Shown: positions 1-9,033, counted from the stretch's first letter. The stretch is 64,000 nt of DNA from Amycolatopsis regifaucium (GCF_001613935.1 NZ_LQCI01000012.1:248001-312000), one strand, 5' to 3'. The notes: generated from the letters alone by a model not told the origin. A program made the numbers and translations.

Positions 1-133
1 CTACGCCGACCGCGTCATCTTCCTCGCCGACGGCCGGATCGCGGACGAACTGCACGCGCCGACCGCGGACGTCGTCGCGGAGCGCATGACCCACCTCGGT
101 GCTTGGGGCAGCCGCGTCCGGGCAGGTGCGTGA
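1..133 (+). CDS. ABC transporter ATP-binding protein, C-terminal fragment
   Basis: Only the last 43 codons are in the window (frame starting at base 2, stop TGA at 131-133). The visible peptide contains YADRVIFLADGRIADE, the strand and turn that follow the switch-histidine region in ABC ATPases of the MacB/LolD type. The stop overlaps the ATG of the following permease (TGATG at 131-135), so the two are translationally coupled and form one export system. Walker motifs lie upstream of the window, so the family rests on this tail and on the FtsX-type partner. Confidence 0.8.
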   Translation, partial: YADRVIFLADGRIADELHAPTADVVAERMTHLGAWGSRVRAGA

Positions 134-2667
134 TGCTGCGTCTCGCCTTCCGGACCCTGCGCCTGCGCAAGGGCGGGTTCATCGGAACCTTCGTCGCCGT
201 CTTCTTCGGCGCGTTGATCGTCGCCTCCTGCGGTGGCCTGATGGAGACCGGGATTCGCGGCAACGCGGAACCGCAGCGACTCGCGGCCGCGCCGATCCTC
301 GTCACCGGCGGCCAGACCTTCGAACTGCCGAAGAAGGACCCGGCCACGCTCGATGCCGACGACGACGAGAAGTTCGAGACCGTGCGGCTCCCGGAACGGG
401 TCCGCCTCGACGACGGTCTCGTCTCGCGGCTGCGTTCCGTTCCCGGCGTCTCGGACGTCGTCGGTGAAGTGAGCTTCCCGCTCGCCGCGGGCGGTCAGCG
501 GGCGCTCGGCCACGCTTGGGATTCCGCCGCGTTGACGCCGTACGCGTTGACAGCGGGTGCCGCGCCCAAGGCGGGCGAGGTCGTCGTCGAGCCGACGTCC
601 GGGCTGAAGCCCGGCGACCGCGTCGACGTCGCCGCACATGGTGAGACCGAACCGTTCCGGGTCGCCGGTGTGGCCACCGCGCCGCGTTCGATCACGCGGT
701 CCGCCGTGTTCTTCTCCGCCGCGGACGCCGCGCGGCTCTCCGGATATCCGGGCAAGGCCGACGTCATCGGCGTCTTCACCGAGCCGGGCGCCGACATCGA
801 GACGGTGCGGGCGGACGTCGCCAAGGCCGCGGCCGGGGCGACCGTCCTGAGCGGGATCGACCGCGGTGTCGCGGAGTTCCCCGAGGCCGAATCGAGCGGG
901 TCCAACCTCATTGTCATCGCCGCGGTGTCCGGCGGGCTTTCGGTGATGGTCGCGATGTTCGTGGTCGCCGGCACGCTGAGCTTGTCGACCCAGCAGCGTT
1001 CGCGCGAACTCGCGTTGATGCGGGCGATCGGCACGACCCCGCGTCAGCTGCGGCGCATGGTGCTCGGCGAGGCACTGGCCGTCGGCCTGCTCGCCACCGC
1101 GCTCGCCGCCGCCTTCGGCCCCTTGCTCGGTGAATGGCTGTTCGGGCAACTCGTCGAAAACGGTGTCGTACCCGAGGTTCTCCGGTTCTACCAGGGCTGG
1201 CTGCCCGCCGTCGTCGGCGCGGGCACCGCGATGCTCGCGGTCTTCATCGCCGCCTTCGTGGCGGGCCGCCGGGCAGGCAAGATCCGGCCGACCGAGGCGC
1301 TCGCCGAGGCCTCGGTCACCCGCCGCTGGCTGACGCCGATGCGGGTCGTGCTCGCCGTCCTCTGTTTCGGCGGTGGCCTCGCCTTGGCCATCGTGACCGT
1401 CGCGGTGATGACCGGCCCGATCGCGGCCAGCACCGCCGGACCCGCCGTGATCCTGTGGGCGCTCGGCGTCGCGATGATCACCCCCGGCGTCGCGAAGGTG
1501 ATGACGGCGATCCTGCAGTGGCCGATGCGTCTCCTCGGCGGCATCGACGGACGGCTCGCCGTGCTCAACACCCGTGCCGGGATCGTCCGCGCGGCCGGTG
1601 CGGTCACCCCGATCATGCTCGCCGTCGGCATCGCGACCGCGAACATCTACCTGCAGACCACCCAGCAGGAGCTGGCGAACCAGGCGTTCACCGAAGACGT
1701 CCGCGCCGACGCCGTGCTCGGCTCGGTCGCCGGCGGGCTCTCGCCGGACCTGGTCCAGCGGATCCAGACCGTGCCCGGGGTGGCCGGAGCGTCCGAGTAC
1801 GTGACGACCAATGTGTTCGTCGAGAAGCCGTACGAGCGTTCTGACGATGGACGTCCGGCGATCGGCCTCACCGCCTCCGGTGCCGGTGCGACCACGGACA
1901 CAAAGGTGACCCAGGGCGACCTGAAGTCGTTGACCGGCAGGAGCGTCGCACTCCCCGACGTCTTCGCCAAGGACTTCGGCCGCGGTATCGGCGACACGCT
2001 GAGCCTGAGGCTCGGCGACGGTACGCCGGTCGAGGTCAAGGTGGTCGCGGTGACCAGCCAGCGCCCCGGTTTCGAGAGCTTGCTGCTCCCGGCCGATCTC
2101 CTGGCCCCGCACACCACCGCCGGGCTCGCCCCGCAGATGCTGGTCCGCGCGGCTCCGGGCGTCGATTCCGTGACGTTGACCGAACGCCTTCGCGAGGCGA
2201 CGGCCGGGCAACCGGTGACCGTCGGCGACCGGGACGCGCTCGTCGCGGCACACGCGAAGGACCAGGCCGTCGGTGCGTGGGTGAACTACCTGATGGTCGG
2301 GATGATCATCGCCTACACGGTGATTTCGGTGGCCAACACGCTGGTGATGGCGACGATGCGGCGGCGCCGCGAGTTCGGCCTCCAGCGGCTCACCGGCTCG
2401 ACCAGGGCGCAGGTCCTGCGGATGGCCGGTTTCGAAGGTGGGCTGGTCGCGGTGATCGGAATCGTGCTCGGCACGGTCGTCTCGGCGGGCGCGATCGTCC
2501 CGTTCTGCCTGGTGGCGGCCGATTCCCTGCTGCCGATGGGGTCCCCGCTGATCTACCTGTCCATCATCGGGATCGCCGCGGCGCTCGCGCTGGCGGCGAC
2601 CTTGGTCCCGGCCTGGGCGGCGACCCGAGGACAGCCCGTGGACGCCGCGACGACCGGCAGTGACTGA
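133..2667 (+). CDS. FtsX/MacB-type ABC transporter permease, 844 aa
   Basis: Large membrane permease with an N-terminal transmembrane helix (about residues 15-35), a long extracytoplasmic domain, then two FtsX-like blocks of helices, one near residues 260-390 and one near 710-830, separated by a second soluble domain. The characteristic ELALMRAIGTTPRQLRRMV segment after the first helix of block one and the EFGLQRLTGSTRAQVLRMA segment in block two are typical of the ABC3/FtsX permease family. The partner ATPase ends at its start codon. An in-frame TTG at 103 would extend the protein, but the ATG at 133 overlaps the ATPase stop and begins at the conserved MLRLAFRTLR. Substrate cannot be deduced; relatives export lipoproteins, peptides or drugs. 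Confidence 0.9.
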   Translation: MLRLAFRTLRLRKGGFIGTFVAVFFGALIVASCGGLMETGIRGNAEPQRLAAAPILVTGGQTFELPKKDPATLDADDDEKFETVRLPERVRLDDGLVSRLRSVPGVSDVVGEVSFPLAAGGQRALGHAWDSAALTPYALTAGAAPKAGEVVVEPTSGLKPGDRVDVAAHGETEPFRVAGVATAPRSITRSAVFFSAADAARLSGYPGKADVIGVFTEPGADIETVRADVAKAAAGATVLSGIDRGVAEFPEAESSGSNLIVIAAVSGGLSVMVAMFVVAGTLSLSTQQRSRELALMRAIGTTPRQLRRMVLGEALAVGLLATALAAAFGPLLGEWLFGQLVENGVVPEVLRFYQGWLPAVVGAGTAMLAVFIAAFVAGRRAGKIRPTEALAEASVTRRWLTPMRVVLAVLCFGGGLALAIVTVAVMTGPIAASTAGPAVILWALGVAMITPGVAKVMTAILQWPMRLLGGIDGRLAVLNTRAGIVRAAGAVTPIMLAVGIATANIYLQTTQQELANQAFTEDVRADAVLGSVAGGLSPDLVQRIQTVPGVAGASEYVTTNVFVEKPYERSDDGRPAIGLTASGAGATTDTKVTQGDLKSLTGRSVALPDVFAKDFGRGIGDTLSLRLGDGTPVEVKVVAVTSQRPGFESLLLPADLLAPHTTAGLAPQMLVRAAPGVDSVTLTERLREATAGQPVTVGDRDALVAAHAKDQAVGAWVNYLMVGMIIAYTVISVANTLVMATMRRRREFGLQRLTGSTRAQVLRMAGFEGGLVAVIGIVLGTVVSAGAIVPFCLVAADSLLPMGSPLIYLSIIGIAAALALAATLVPAWAATRGQPVDAATTGSD

Positions 2668-2711
2668 ACACACTGGGGCAAACACCCCGGGGGCGCCCGC
2701 CGAGCCATGTG

Positions 2712-2725
2712 TAAGACTCTCGGCC
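2712..2725 (+). promoter_or_regulatory. Candidate -10 box for a leaderless pyrE transcript
   Basis: TAAGAC at 2712-2717 lies 8 nt before the GTG chosen as the pyrE start. There is no Shine-Dalgarno-like sequence before that GTG, which fits a leaderless mRNA, common in actinobacteria. No clear -35 element is visible. Confidence 0.35.
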
Positions 2726-3289
2726 GTGGCGTACCCCGGGGTTGATCAAGCGGCGAAACTCGAACTGGCAAGGCTCGTCGGCGAATTGGCCGTCGTGCAC
2801 GGCAAGGTGACGTTGTCTTCCGGCAAGGAAGCCGACTACTACATCGATCTTCGGCGGGCGACGCTGCATCACGCGGCCGCACCGCTCATCGGGAAGCTGC
2901 TCCGCCAGCTCACGCACGACTGGGACTACGTCGCCGCCGGCGGCCTGACCCTCGGCGCGGACCCGGTGGCGCTCGCCATGCTGCACTCCGCGGCCACCGA
3001 CGGCGTCGTCCTCGACGCGTTCGTGGTCCGCAAGGCGGTCAAGGAGCACGGCATGCAGCGCCGGATCGAAGGCGTCGAGGTGCTCGGACAGCGCGTGCTG
3101 GCCGTCGAGGACACCTCGACCACTGGCGGCAGCGTGCTCACCGCCGTCGAGGCCCTGCGCGAAGCAGGCGCGAACGTGGTCGGCGTCGCGACGGTCGTCG
3201 ACAGGGACACCGGAGCGCGCGAGGCCATCGAGAAGGAAGGCCTCGAATACCGTTACATTCTGAACAAGGACGATCTCGGTCTGTCCTGA
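2726..3289 (+). CDS. pyrE: Orotate phosphoribosyltransferase
   Basis: Converts orotate and PRPP to orotidine 5'-phosphate in de novo pyrimidine synthesis. The frame shows HGKVTLSSGKEADYYIDLR at the N-terminus, a lid region with KAVKEHG, and the PRPP-binding loop VLAVEDTSTTGGS, all diagnostic of PyrE. With the GTG at 2726 the protein is 187 aa, the usual size; the open frame reaches back to 2660 but the extra residues are not PyrE-like. It follows the ABC permease gene closely but seems to have its own promoter, and it ends in a strong intrinsic terminator. The start is the least certain part. Confidence 0.93.
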   Translation: MAYPGVDQAAKLELARLVGELAVVHGKVTLSSGKEADYYIDLRRATLHHAAAPLIGKLLRQLTHDWDYVAAGGLTLGADPVALAMLHSAATDGVVLDAFVVRKAVKEHGMQRRIEGVEVLGQRVLAVEDTSTTGGSVLTAVEALREAGANVVGVATVVDRDTGAREAIEKEGLEYRYILNKDDLGLS

Positions 3290-3302
3290 CTAAAAGCTCC
3301 CG

Positions 3303-3345
3303 AACGGGGCATCCTCCGTGCGAACGGAGGGTGCCCCGTTTTTTT
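3303..3345 (+). terminator. Rho-independent terminator after pyrE
   Basis: A GC-rich hairpin (AACGGGGCA.TCCTCCGT paired with ACGGAGG.GTGCCCCGTT, 4-nt loop) is followed by seven T residues at 3339-3345. It starts 14 nt after the pyrE stop. It is the one clear classic terminator with a T-tract in this region, in contrast to the T-less palindromes R1 and R2. Confidence 0.9.
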
Positions 3346-3407
3346 GTGAGCGTTTCTCGATACGAGAGGGGTAACGTCGCAGGTAGGGGAGCGAAAGGGG
3401 GCTTGAG

Positions 3408-3800
3408 GTGGCGGGTTTTCTGGCGAACGTGACAGTCGCGGTGCATATTTTCGCGCTGGTGTTCATCGGATTCGGTGGTTTTCTCGCGTGGCGGTGGCCG
3501 AAGGTGATCTTCGTGCATGTGTTCTTCGCCGCATGGGGGATCCTCGTCAACGTCTTCCCGTGGCCCTGTCCGCTGACAGCCGCGGAGAACTACTTCCGCC
3601 ATCAACAGGGCCTCGGCGATCTGCCCGGCGGGTTCAACGCCTACTACCTCTACGACACGGTGTTCCCGCGCTCGTCCCTGCCGTTGATCGTCGTGATCGC
3701 GATGGCGACGGTGATCATCTCCTACGTCGGCACGGTCCAGCGCTGGCGGCACCGCGACCACGACGGCGACGCACCGGCGCACCGCGTCAGCATGGGTTGA
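3408..3800 (+). CDS. DUF2784 family membrane protein, 130 aa
   Basis: Small integral membrane protein with helices near residues 5-25, 30-50 and 95-115. The motif HIFALVFIGFGGFLAWRWP and the conserved WPCPLTAAENYFR block match the DUF2784 family, whose function is unknown. The GTG start at 3408 is preceded by a purine-rich GAAAGGGGG at 3393-3401. The downstream methyltransferase gene begins within a few bases of this stop, so the two are probably co-transcribed. Confidence 0.82.
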   Translation: MAGFLANVTVAVHIFALVFIGFGGFLAWRWPKVIFVHVFFAAWGILVNVFPWPCPLTAAENYFRHQQGLGDLPGGFNAYYLYDTVFPRSSLPLIVVIAMATVIISYVGTVQRWRHRDHDGDAPAHRVSMG

Positions 3801-3814
3801 GTGACAATCACCAG

Positions 3815-4468
3815 GTGAGTCTTGAAGAGGTCGGCCCCACCGAATGGGTGGCGCGGGAAGAGGTCGGCGTCGGCCCGTGGGAGGGCGACTGGCCGACGGA
3901 CGAGCGGTACGACCCCGAGCTCCTGGCAGGAGGTGACCGCCGCAACGTCGTCGACCCGTACCGCTACTGGCGGCGCGAGGCCATCGTGTCCGATGTGGAC
4001 GCACGGCGGCACCCGTTCCACGTCGCGATCGAGAACTTCCAGCACGACCACAACATCGGCACCGTGGTCCGAACGGCGAACGCGTTCGCCGCGGCCGCCG
4101 TGCACATCGTCGGACGGCGGCGCTGGAACCGGCGCGGCGCCATGGTGACCGACCGTTACCAGCACCTTCACCACCACGAGGACGTCTCCGGACTGCTGAC
4201 CTTCGCCGCCGAGGAAGGGCTCACCGTGGTCGCCGTCGACAACACTCCCGGCTCACAGCCCGTCGAGACCGCGGAACTGCCGCGCGAGTGCGTCCTGCTG
4301 TTCGGCCAGGAAGGCCCAGGGCTGTCGGCCGAGGCACAGAAGACGGCGTCGCTGGTCGTCTCGATCGCACAGTTCGGCACGACGCGCTCGATCAACGCCG
4401 GCGTCGCCGCCGGGATCGTCATGCACGCCTGGGTCCGGCAGCACGCCGACCTCACCCAGGCCTGGTGA
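3815..4468 (+). CDS. SpoU/TrmH-family RNA 2'-O-methyltransferase
   Basis: SPOUT-class methyltransferase expected to methylate a ribose 2'-OH in tRNA or rRNA using SAM. Motif 1 is NFQHDHNIGTVVRTANAF, motif 2 is VLLFGQEGPGLS, and motif 3 is SINAGVAAGIVMHAW, the knotted SAM site. The GTG at 3815 (217 aa) is chosen because the conserved sequence MSLEEVGPTEWV begins there; a TTG at 3797 overlapping the upstream stop would add six residues. The gene ends 5 bp before an R1 palindrome shared with the convergent oxidoreductase gene. As I remember it, the mycobacterial counterpart is Rv0380c, near pyrE. Confidence 0.88.
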   Translation: MSLEEVGPTEWVAREEVGVGPWEGDWPTDERYDPELLAGGDRRNVVDPYRYWRREAIVSDVDARRHPFHVAIENFQHDHNIGTVVRTANAFAAAAVHIVGRRRWNRRGAMVTDRYQHLHHHEDVSGLLTFAAEEGLTVVAVDNTPGSQPVETAELPRECVLLFGQEGPGLSAEAQKTASLVVSIAQFGTTRSINAGVAAGIVMHAWVRQHADLTQAW

Positions 4469-4473
4469 TTCCC

Positions 4474-4536
4474 GCGTTTCGTCCTCTGAACGCGGTCCTT
4501 GCGCATGCAACTACCGCATTCAGAGGACGAAACGCG
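4474..4536. repeat. R1 palindrome, copy a (convergent intergenic)
   Basis: Left arm 4474-4496 (GCGTTTCGTCCTCTGAACGC then GGT) pairs with right arm 4513-4535 (ACCGCATTCAGAGGACGAAA then CGC), with a single C/A mismatch. The centre is CCTTGC.GCAT.GCAACT. It fills almost the whole space between the convergent methyltransferase and oxidoreductase stops. There is no T-tract on either side. Confidence 0.95.
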
Positions 4537-4538
4537 TT

Positions 4539-6674
4539 CTAGACCGGGGCGACGTCCACCGGGATCCCGTTGAGCACGGCCGTCCCGGAGGGGACATCGA
4601 GAAGGGTCTCGTCGGCGACCAGATTCGAGTTGACCCCGGCGTGCGCGGACGCGACAGCCGTGCGCGTGCCGCCGAGGTCGTGCCCCCAGCCGTGCGGCAT
4701 GCTCACCACGCCGGGCCGGACGTCGGGCGTGACCTCCACCGGAGCTTCGAGCTTCCCCGACCGCGACGTCACCGATGCGAGCCCGCCGTCGGTCAGTCCG
4801 AGCCGTGACGCGTCGTCCGGATGTACCTGCACCGTGCACCGGTTCCCGCCGCGCACCAGCGGCGTCAGGTTGTGCATCCACGAATTGTTCGAGCTCAAAT
4901 GCCGTCGCCCGATCAGCAGCAGCCCGTCGTCCGGCGCCTTGTCCAGCTCCGCGCGCAGCCGAGGGACGTCCTTCGTGATCGCGTCCGGGGCCAGTTCGAC
5001 CTTTCCGCTCGCCGTGGCGAGCGCCTCGGGCAGCCGCGGCTTCAGCGCGCCGAGGTCGATGCCGTGCGGGGCGGCTTCGAGGTCGGCCAGTGTCAGCCTG
5101 TACGGTCCGCCGCGCAGCATCAGGTCGATCATCCGCGCCGGGCCCGTGCGCCCCTCCGCGAGCGCGAGGTCGACGCCGGTGCGGCGGGCGGTCTCGGCCG
5201 CGACCATCGTGTCGAACGCGGTGACGTCGACGTCCGGACCCTGACCGGCGGCGATCCCGGCCATCCGCAGCAGCGTCACCCATTCCTGCGGCATGTCCGT
5301 TTCGAGCGGCTGAGGCGTCCAGTTCGCCACGTTGCGCACGGCGAGCGCGTACAGCGCGACGTCGTAGTGCGGCCGCTCCAGCGGTGACGGGCCGGGCAGG
5401 ATGACGTCGGCATGCCGGGTGGTCTCGTTGAGATACACGTCGAGGGAAACCATGAAGTCCAGCTGCCGCAACGCTTCCGTGAGCCGCGCGGAGTTGGGCG
5501 TGCTCAGCGCCGGGTTGCCGCTGATGGTCACCAGCGCGCGGACCTGACCCGCGCCGGGCGTCTCGATCTCGTCCGCGAGCGTGGCCACCGGCAGCTCGCC
5601 GAGCACCTCGGGATAGCCGCGCACCCGGCTCTTCCACCGGCCGCTGGTGAACGGTGAGGACCGGCGCGGCCGCCAGAGAGCGGGTAGCGGGAACATCATG
5701 CCGCCCTCGCGGTCGAGGTTGCCGGTGAGCGTGTTGACGACGTCGACCAGCCAGCTCGCGATGGTGCCGTACGACTGCGTCGTCGTCCCCATCCGGCCGT
5801 AGACCGCCGCGCGTCCGGCGTCGGCGAGCTCGAGCGCGATGCGGCGGATCTCGGCCGCGTCGATGCCGGTCGCGGGCGCGACCGCCTCCGGGGTGAACGG
5901 CTCCGCGAGCGCGCGAACCTCGTCGACGCCGTTCACGTGCTCACTGGGACTGACCCGGTTCTCCGCGAAGAGCACGTTGACCAGCGCGAACAGGAAGAGC
6001 GCGTCGGTGCCGGGCCGGATCGCGTGATGCTCGTCGGCGAGCTGCGCCGTCCGGGTGCGACGCGGATCGAGGACGACGATCTTGCCGCCCCGCCGCTGGA
6101 TGCCGCGCAGCCTGCCGCGGATGTCGGCCGCGGTCATCAGGCTCCCGTTGGACACCAACGGGTTCGCGCCGAGGACGATCAGGTGCTCGGTGCGGTCGAG
6201 GTCGGCGACGGGAATGGTCTGCGGGTCGCCGAACAGATACCCGGACGAAAAGTGCTTCGGCATCTGGTCGACCGTGGTCGCGGTGTAGAAGTTCTTGGTG
6301 CCCAAGGCTTTGAAGAACACGCGGCCATAGAGCACGAGTGCGGCGTTGTGCACCGTCGGATTGCCGGAGTAGACGGCGACGGCGTCCTTGCCGTGCTCCT
6401 CGATGATCGGCCGGAGCCGCTTGTCGATCTCGGCGAAGGCCTCGTCCCAGGTGACCTCGACGAACTCGCCGTCGCGTTTGACCAGCGGCGCGGTGAGCCT
6501 GTCCGGGTCGTGGTGCAGCGCGCCGAGGGAGGCGCCCTTCGGGCAGATGTACCCGTGGGAGAAGACATCCTCGCGGTCGCCCTGAACCCGGGTGACCAGG
6601 CTCTTCTCGTCGATCGTCACCTCCAGGCCGCAGGTGGCTTCGCACAGGGGGCAGGTCACATGCGCCGTGGTCAT
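4539..6674 (-). CDS. Molybdopterin-dependent oxidoreductase with N-terminal [4Fe-4S] site
   Basis: 711-aa protein of the DMSO reductase/formate dehydrogenase superfamily. Residues 8-44 supply the four cysteines of the [4Fe-4S] cluster (C8-P-L-C11-E-A-T-C15 and C44-P-K-G). The central domains bind the molybdopterin guanine dinucleotide cofactor, including YSGNPTVHN and VLDPRRTRTAQLAD, and the last 110 residues form the MopB C-terminal barrel (NSWMHNL, VHPDDASRLGL, MPHGWGH). No twin-arginine signal is seen, so it is probably cytoplasmic. No electron-transfer partner is adjacent, so the substrate is open. It starts with ATG at 6674 and ends 2 bp from R1 copy a. Confidence 0.9.
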   Translation of the reverse strand: MTTAHVTCPLCEATCGLEVTIDEKSLVTRVQGDREDVFSHGYICPKGASLGALHHDPDRLTAPLVKRDGEFVEVTWDEAFAEIDKRLRPIIEEHGKDAVAVYSGNPTVHNAALVLYGRVFFKALGTKNFYTATTVDQMPKHFSSGYLFGDPQTIPVADLDRTEHLIVLGANPLVSNGSLMTAADIRGRLRGIQRRGGKIVVLDPRRTRTAQLADEHHAIRPGTDALFLFALVNVLFAENRVSPSEHVNGVDEVRALAEPFTPEAVAPATGIDAAEIRRIALELADAGRAAVYGRMGTTTQSYGTIASWLVDVVNTLTGNLDREGGMMFPLPALWRPRRSSPFTSGRWKSRVRGYPEVLGELPVATLADEIETPGAGQVRALVTISGNPALSTPNSARLTEALRQLDFMVSLDVYLNETTRHADVILPGPSPLERPHYDVALYALAVRNVANWTPQPLETDMPQEWVTLLRMAGIAAGQGPDVDVTAFDTMVAAETARRTGVDLALAEGRTGPARMIDLMLRGGPYRLTLADLEAAPHGIDLGALKPRLPEALATASGKVELAPDAITKDVPRLRAELDKAPDDGLLLIGRRHLSSNNSWMHNLTPLVRGGNRCTVQVHPDDASRLGLTDGGLASVTSRSGKLEAPVEVTPDVRPGVVSMPHGWGHDLGGTRTAVASAHAGVNSNLVADETLLDVPSGTAVLNGIPVDVAPV

Positions 6675-6705
6675 GAGGCACCTCGCGGGATCGGGGATCG
6701 TCCCA

Positions 6706-6723
6706 ACATACTGAGCGGTATGT
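6706..6723. promoter_or_regulatory. Candidate operator in a divergent promoter region
   Basis: ACATAC.TGAGCG.GTATGT is a perfect 6+6 inverted repeat (9-bp arms with two mismatches) between the divergent oxidoreductase and GH76 genes. The shape and length resemble TetR-family operators. No TetR gene is adjacent, so the regulator is unknown and the call is inference. Confidence 0.45.
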
Positions 6724-6747
6724 CAGTGGGCAAGGGATGATGGCGCG

Positions 6748-7764
6748 ATGAACGCTCTTGCCGACCGGGCCGCGACCGCCGAGCGCGCGATCCGCGACCG
6801 GCATCTGCGCCGGGTGTGGGGGCTGCCGGGGACCGTGCTGGGCCGCAGCGGCTGGCCGCCCTCGACCGGGCAGCGCGTCCACTGGCATTGGAACTACTGG
6901 TGGCAGGCGCATCTGCTGGACACCCTCGTCGACGCCCAACTGCGGGATCCCTCACCGGATCGGCTGAAGCTGATCGACCGGTTCGTGGCCTCGCTGCGGC
7001 TGCGCAACTTCGGCAAGTGGATCAACGACTATTACGACGACATCGCCTGGCTCGGCCTCGCGCTGCAACGCGTCGGCCATCTCGGCCTGGACGTCCGCGG
7101 CGGACTGGAGGCGATCAGTTCGCGGCTGCGCGAAGGCTGGACCGACGACTCGGGCGGCGGCATCTGGTGGCGCGTCGGCGACCAGTTCAAGAACGCGCCC
7201 GCGAACGGCCCCGCCGCGATCTTCCATGCCCGTGAAGGGGCGACGCAGCACGCGCGAGGCCTGACCGACTGGATGACCGAGCGGCTCGTCGATCCGGAAA
7301 CCGGACTGGTGTGGGACGGCGTGCGGGTCGATTCCGGGGAGCTGGTCAAGCATATTTTCACGTACTGCCAAGGGGTTTACCTCGGCGCCTGCCTCGAACT
7401 GTCCGAGCTGGACAGGGTGGAGCACACGATCCACGCGGTCGCGGCGCACGTCGCGCCGGACGGGGTGATCCGGGGACAGGGAGGCGGTGACGGGGGCCTG
7501 TTCGCCGGGATCCTGGCGCGCTACCTGGCGCTCGCGGCGCCGCTGCTCCCGAGCGGGGTCGCGCGCGATCTGGTCCTCCGGTCGGCTGAAGCCTGCTGGA
7601 ACGGAGCCGCCGCGACACCGCAGGGGCCGCTCTTCAGCGCAGACTGGGCGACTCCGGCGCCTTCGCTGCCTCTCGCCCCCGACGCCCCCGAGCGCGACCT
7701 GTCCGTCCAGATCAGCGCTTGGATGCTCCTCGAAGCCGCCGCCACCCTGGACCACCGCGTTTAG
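6748..7764 (+). CDS. Glycoside hydrolase family 76-like protein
   Basis: 338-aa (alpha/alpha)6-barrel protein of the GH76 family (alpha-1,6-mannanase type). The tandem catalytic aspartates are visible at residues 97-98 in WINDYYDDIAWLGLAL. Further family features are HWHWNYWWQAHLLD near 45-58, GGGIWWR near 136-142 and KHIFTYCQGVYLGA near 207-220. There is no signal peptide, so the protein is either cytoplasmic or exported by an unusual route. M. tuberculosis Rv0365c is, from memory, a related protein beside a DedA gene and fba. The last codons and the TAG stop (7762-7764) lie inside R1 copy b, so the C-terminus may have been set by that element. Confidence 0.85.
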   Translation: MNALADRAATAERAIRDRHLRRVWGLPGTVLGRSGWPPSTGQRVHWHWNYWWQAHLLDTLVDAQLRDPSPDRLKLIDRFVASLRLRNFGKWINDYYDDIAWLGLALQRVGHLGLDVRGGLEAISSRLREGWTDDSGGGIWWRVGDQFKNAPANGPAAIFHAREGATQHARGLTDWMTERLVDPETGLVWDGVRVDSGELVKHIFTYCQGVYLGACLELSELDRVEHTIHAVAAHVAPDGVIRGQGGGDGGLFAGILARYLALAAPLLPSGVARDLVLRSAEACWNGAAATPQGPLFSADWATPAPSLPLAPDAPERDLSVQISAWMLLEAAATLDHRV

Positions 7765-7820
7765 TCCTCTGAATGCGGTAGTTGCGCGTGCAAGTACCGC
7801 ATCCAGAGGACTAACGCGGT
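7754..7820. repeat. R1 palindrome, copy b, overlapping the GH76 stop codon
   Basis: Left arm 7754-7780 (ACCGCGTTTAGTCCTCTGAA then TGCGGTA) pairs with right arm 7795-7820 (TACCGCATCCAGAGGACTAA then CGCGGT). Here TTTAGTCC replaces the usual TTTCGTCC, and the right arm carries the matching GGACTAA, a compensatory change. The centre is GTTGCGCGTGCAAG. The GH76 stop codon is formed by the TAG in the left arm. Confidence 0.93.
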
Positions 7821-7920
7821 CAGGATGAGTGAGCTGTGGCAAACGTAGAGGCCCGGCGTGAAGAGCACACTGGACCTCTACGTCGTCATCGGTCTACTTG
7901 TCGAGATCGGGCTGGGTGGA

Positions 7921-9033
7921 CTAGCCCGCCATGCGCGGCCTGTAGACGCCGTCGGTGGAGTGGACGGCCACCTTCTGCTCGTCGTAGTCGGTGCACAACT
8001 CCATTTCGGAAAGACTCGACCGCCGAGCTCGCCCAGCTCCAGCCTGATCGTCGCGTTCCTGCCGCATGGTGCGGATGACGACATAAGTCGAGAACAGGCT
8101 GCCGCCGGCGATCACCATGGAGAAGACCGGCAGGGCCACCATGGTATTGCTGGGCAATAAGTCGTCAGCGGCGAGCAGGAACAGCATGAGGATCAAAATG
8201 ACCAGCATGGCGATCATCATGATCCGTCCCCGGACGCCCTCCTTGAGACGTAGTGCCAGCTGCCGTGCCCGTGAGGACTCCGCTGCGACAACCGGCGCTC
8301 CCACCAGCGGAAGCTCCGGGAAACCGCTCGGCGCGTTATCTGCTCTGCCTTCCTGCTCCGCGGGCTGGTCTTCCCCGGCGCCCCGATCCTCACCGATCTG
8401 CACGGTCGGCAGGGACGACTCGTGCCGCTGAGCCGGGATCGGGGAACGAGGCAGCTCCAGCGACAGCCCAAGCCGTCGACGTTCCCGCAGCAGCCTCCAC
8501 TGCATGATCACCAAGTCGATCTGAACCGTCGGCATCTTGCAGGCGTGCAAGCACTTCAGCAGCTGGTCGGGTTCACGAGGGAGCGCCCCATCCTGTTTGC
8601 TGAGGTTGTACACCTGGGAACGGTTGATACCGGTCTTCGCCGCGATTTGCCCATGGCCGAGCCGAGCACGACTCATAGCCAGCTGGACAACCTTGGACAC
8701 GTCGTCGGGGTTCTCAACCAGTAGTTCCGCCGCGTCGAGAACACCAGCGCCCTCGCGCCGGTCGCCGTCGTCGACACCGATCCGCAGCGCTATCTGCGCA
8801 ATCTCCAGGATCACGTCGTAGTCCATCGCGAACTCGGTCCGCTCCGCCAGGACGAAAATCGCCGCGACGTCGAGAGCCTGATCGGCCGGCCTGCGCTTGA
8901 GCCAGCTCAGCCGGTCGTCCTTTTCGATCTGTTGTTTCGCCTGCTGCAACAGGTCCCGCTGTGGGCTGGAGGGTCGTGGCCGCGAGACGTGGACCATTTC
9001 GAAGGCGGGCCTCTGGTGATCCAGCTTTCCCAT
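7921..9033 (-). CDS. HTH protein with C-terminal transmembrane helices, 370 aa
   Basis: Residues 116-170 form a helix-turn-helix of the Xre-like type (LGHGQIAAKTGINRSQVYNL, then LPREPDQLLKCLHACKMP). After a linker rich in Pro, Glu and Gln come two hydrophobic segments at about 271-288 and 297-321, followed by a charged tail. This is a membrane-anchored regulator or scaffold architecture. The ATG at 9033 overlaps the stop of the upstream small gene (TAATG). The frame stays open upstream to 9459, but that part overlaps the small gene and lacks protein character. Function unknown; HTH proteins with this type of repeat-free N-terminus occur in variable regions of Pseudonocardiaceae genomes as I recall them. 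Confidence 0.72.
   Translation of the reverse strand: MGKLDHQRPAFEMVHVSRPRPSSPQRDLLQQAKQQIEKDDRLSWLKRRPADQALDVAAIFVLAERTEFAMDYDVILEIAQIALRIGVDDGDRREGAGVLDAAELLVENPDDVSKVVQLAMSRARLGHGQIAAKTGINRSQVYNLSKQDGALPREPDQLLKCLHACKMPTVQIDLVIMQWRLLRERRRLGLSLELPRSPIPAQRHESSLPTVQIGEDRGAGEDQPAEQEGRADNAPSGFPELPLVGAPVVAAESSRARQLALRLKEGVRGRIMMIAMLVILILMLFLLAADDLLPSNTMVALPVFSMVIAGGSLFSTYVVIRTMRQERDDQAGAGRARRSSLSEMELCTDYDEQKVAVHSTDGVYRPRMAG

Noticed and set aside
1..2685. A long minus-strand open frame of about 890 codons opposite the FtsX permease
   Set aside because: It is rich in Arg, Gly, Asp and His with no domain, and is the mirror of a high-GC gene on the other strand.
7858..8160. A plus-strand frame MKSTLDLYVVIGLLVEIGLG near the accessory pocket
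   Set aside because: The first residues look hydrophobic, but the remainder is the mirror of the HTH-membrane gene and no homologue is recognised.
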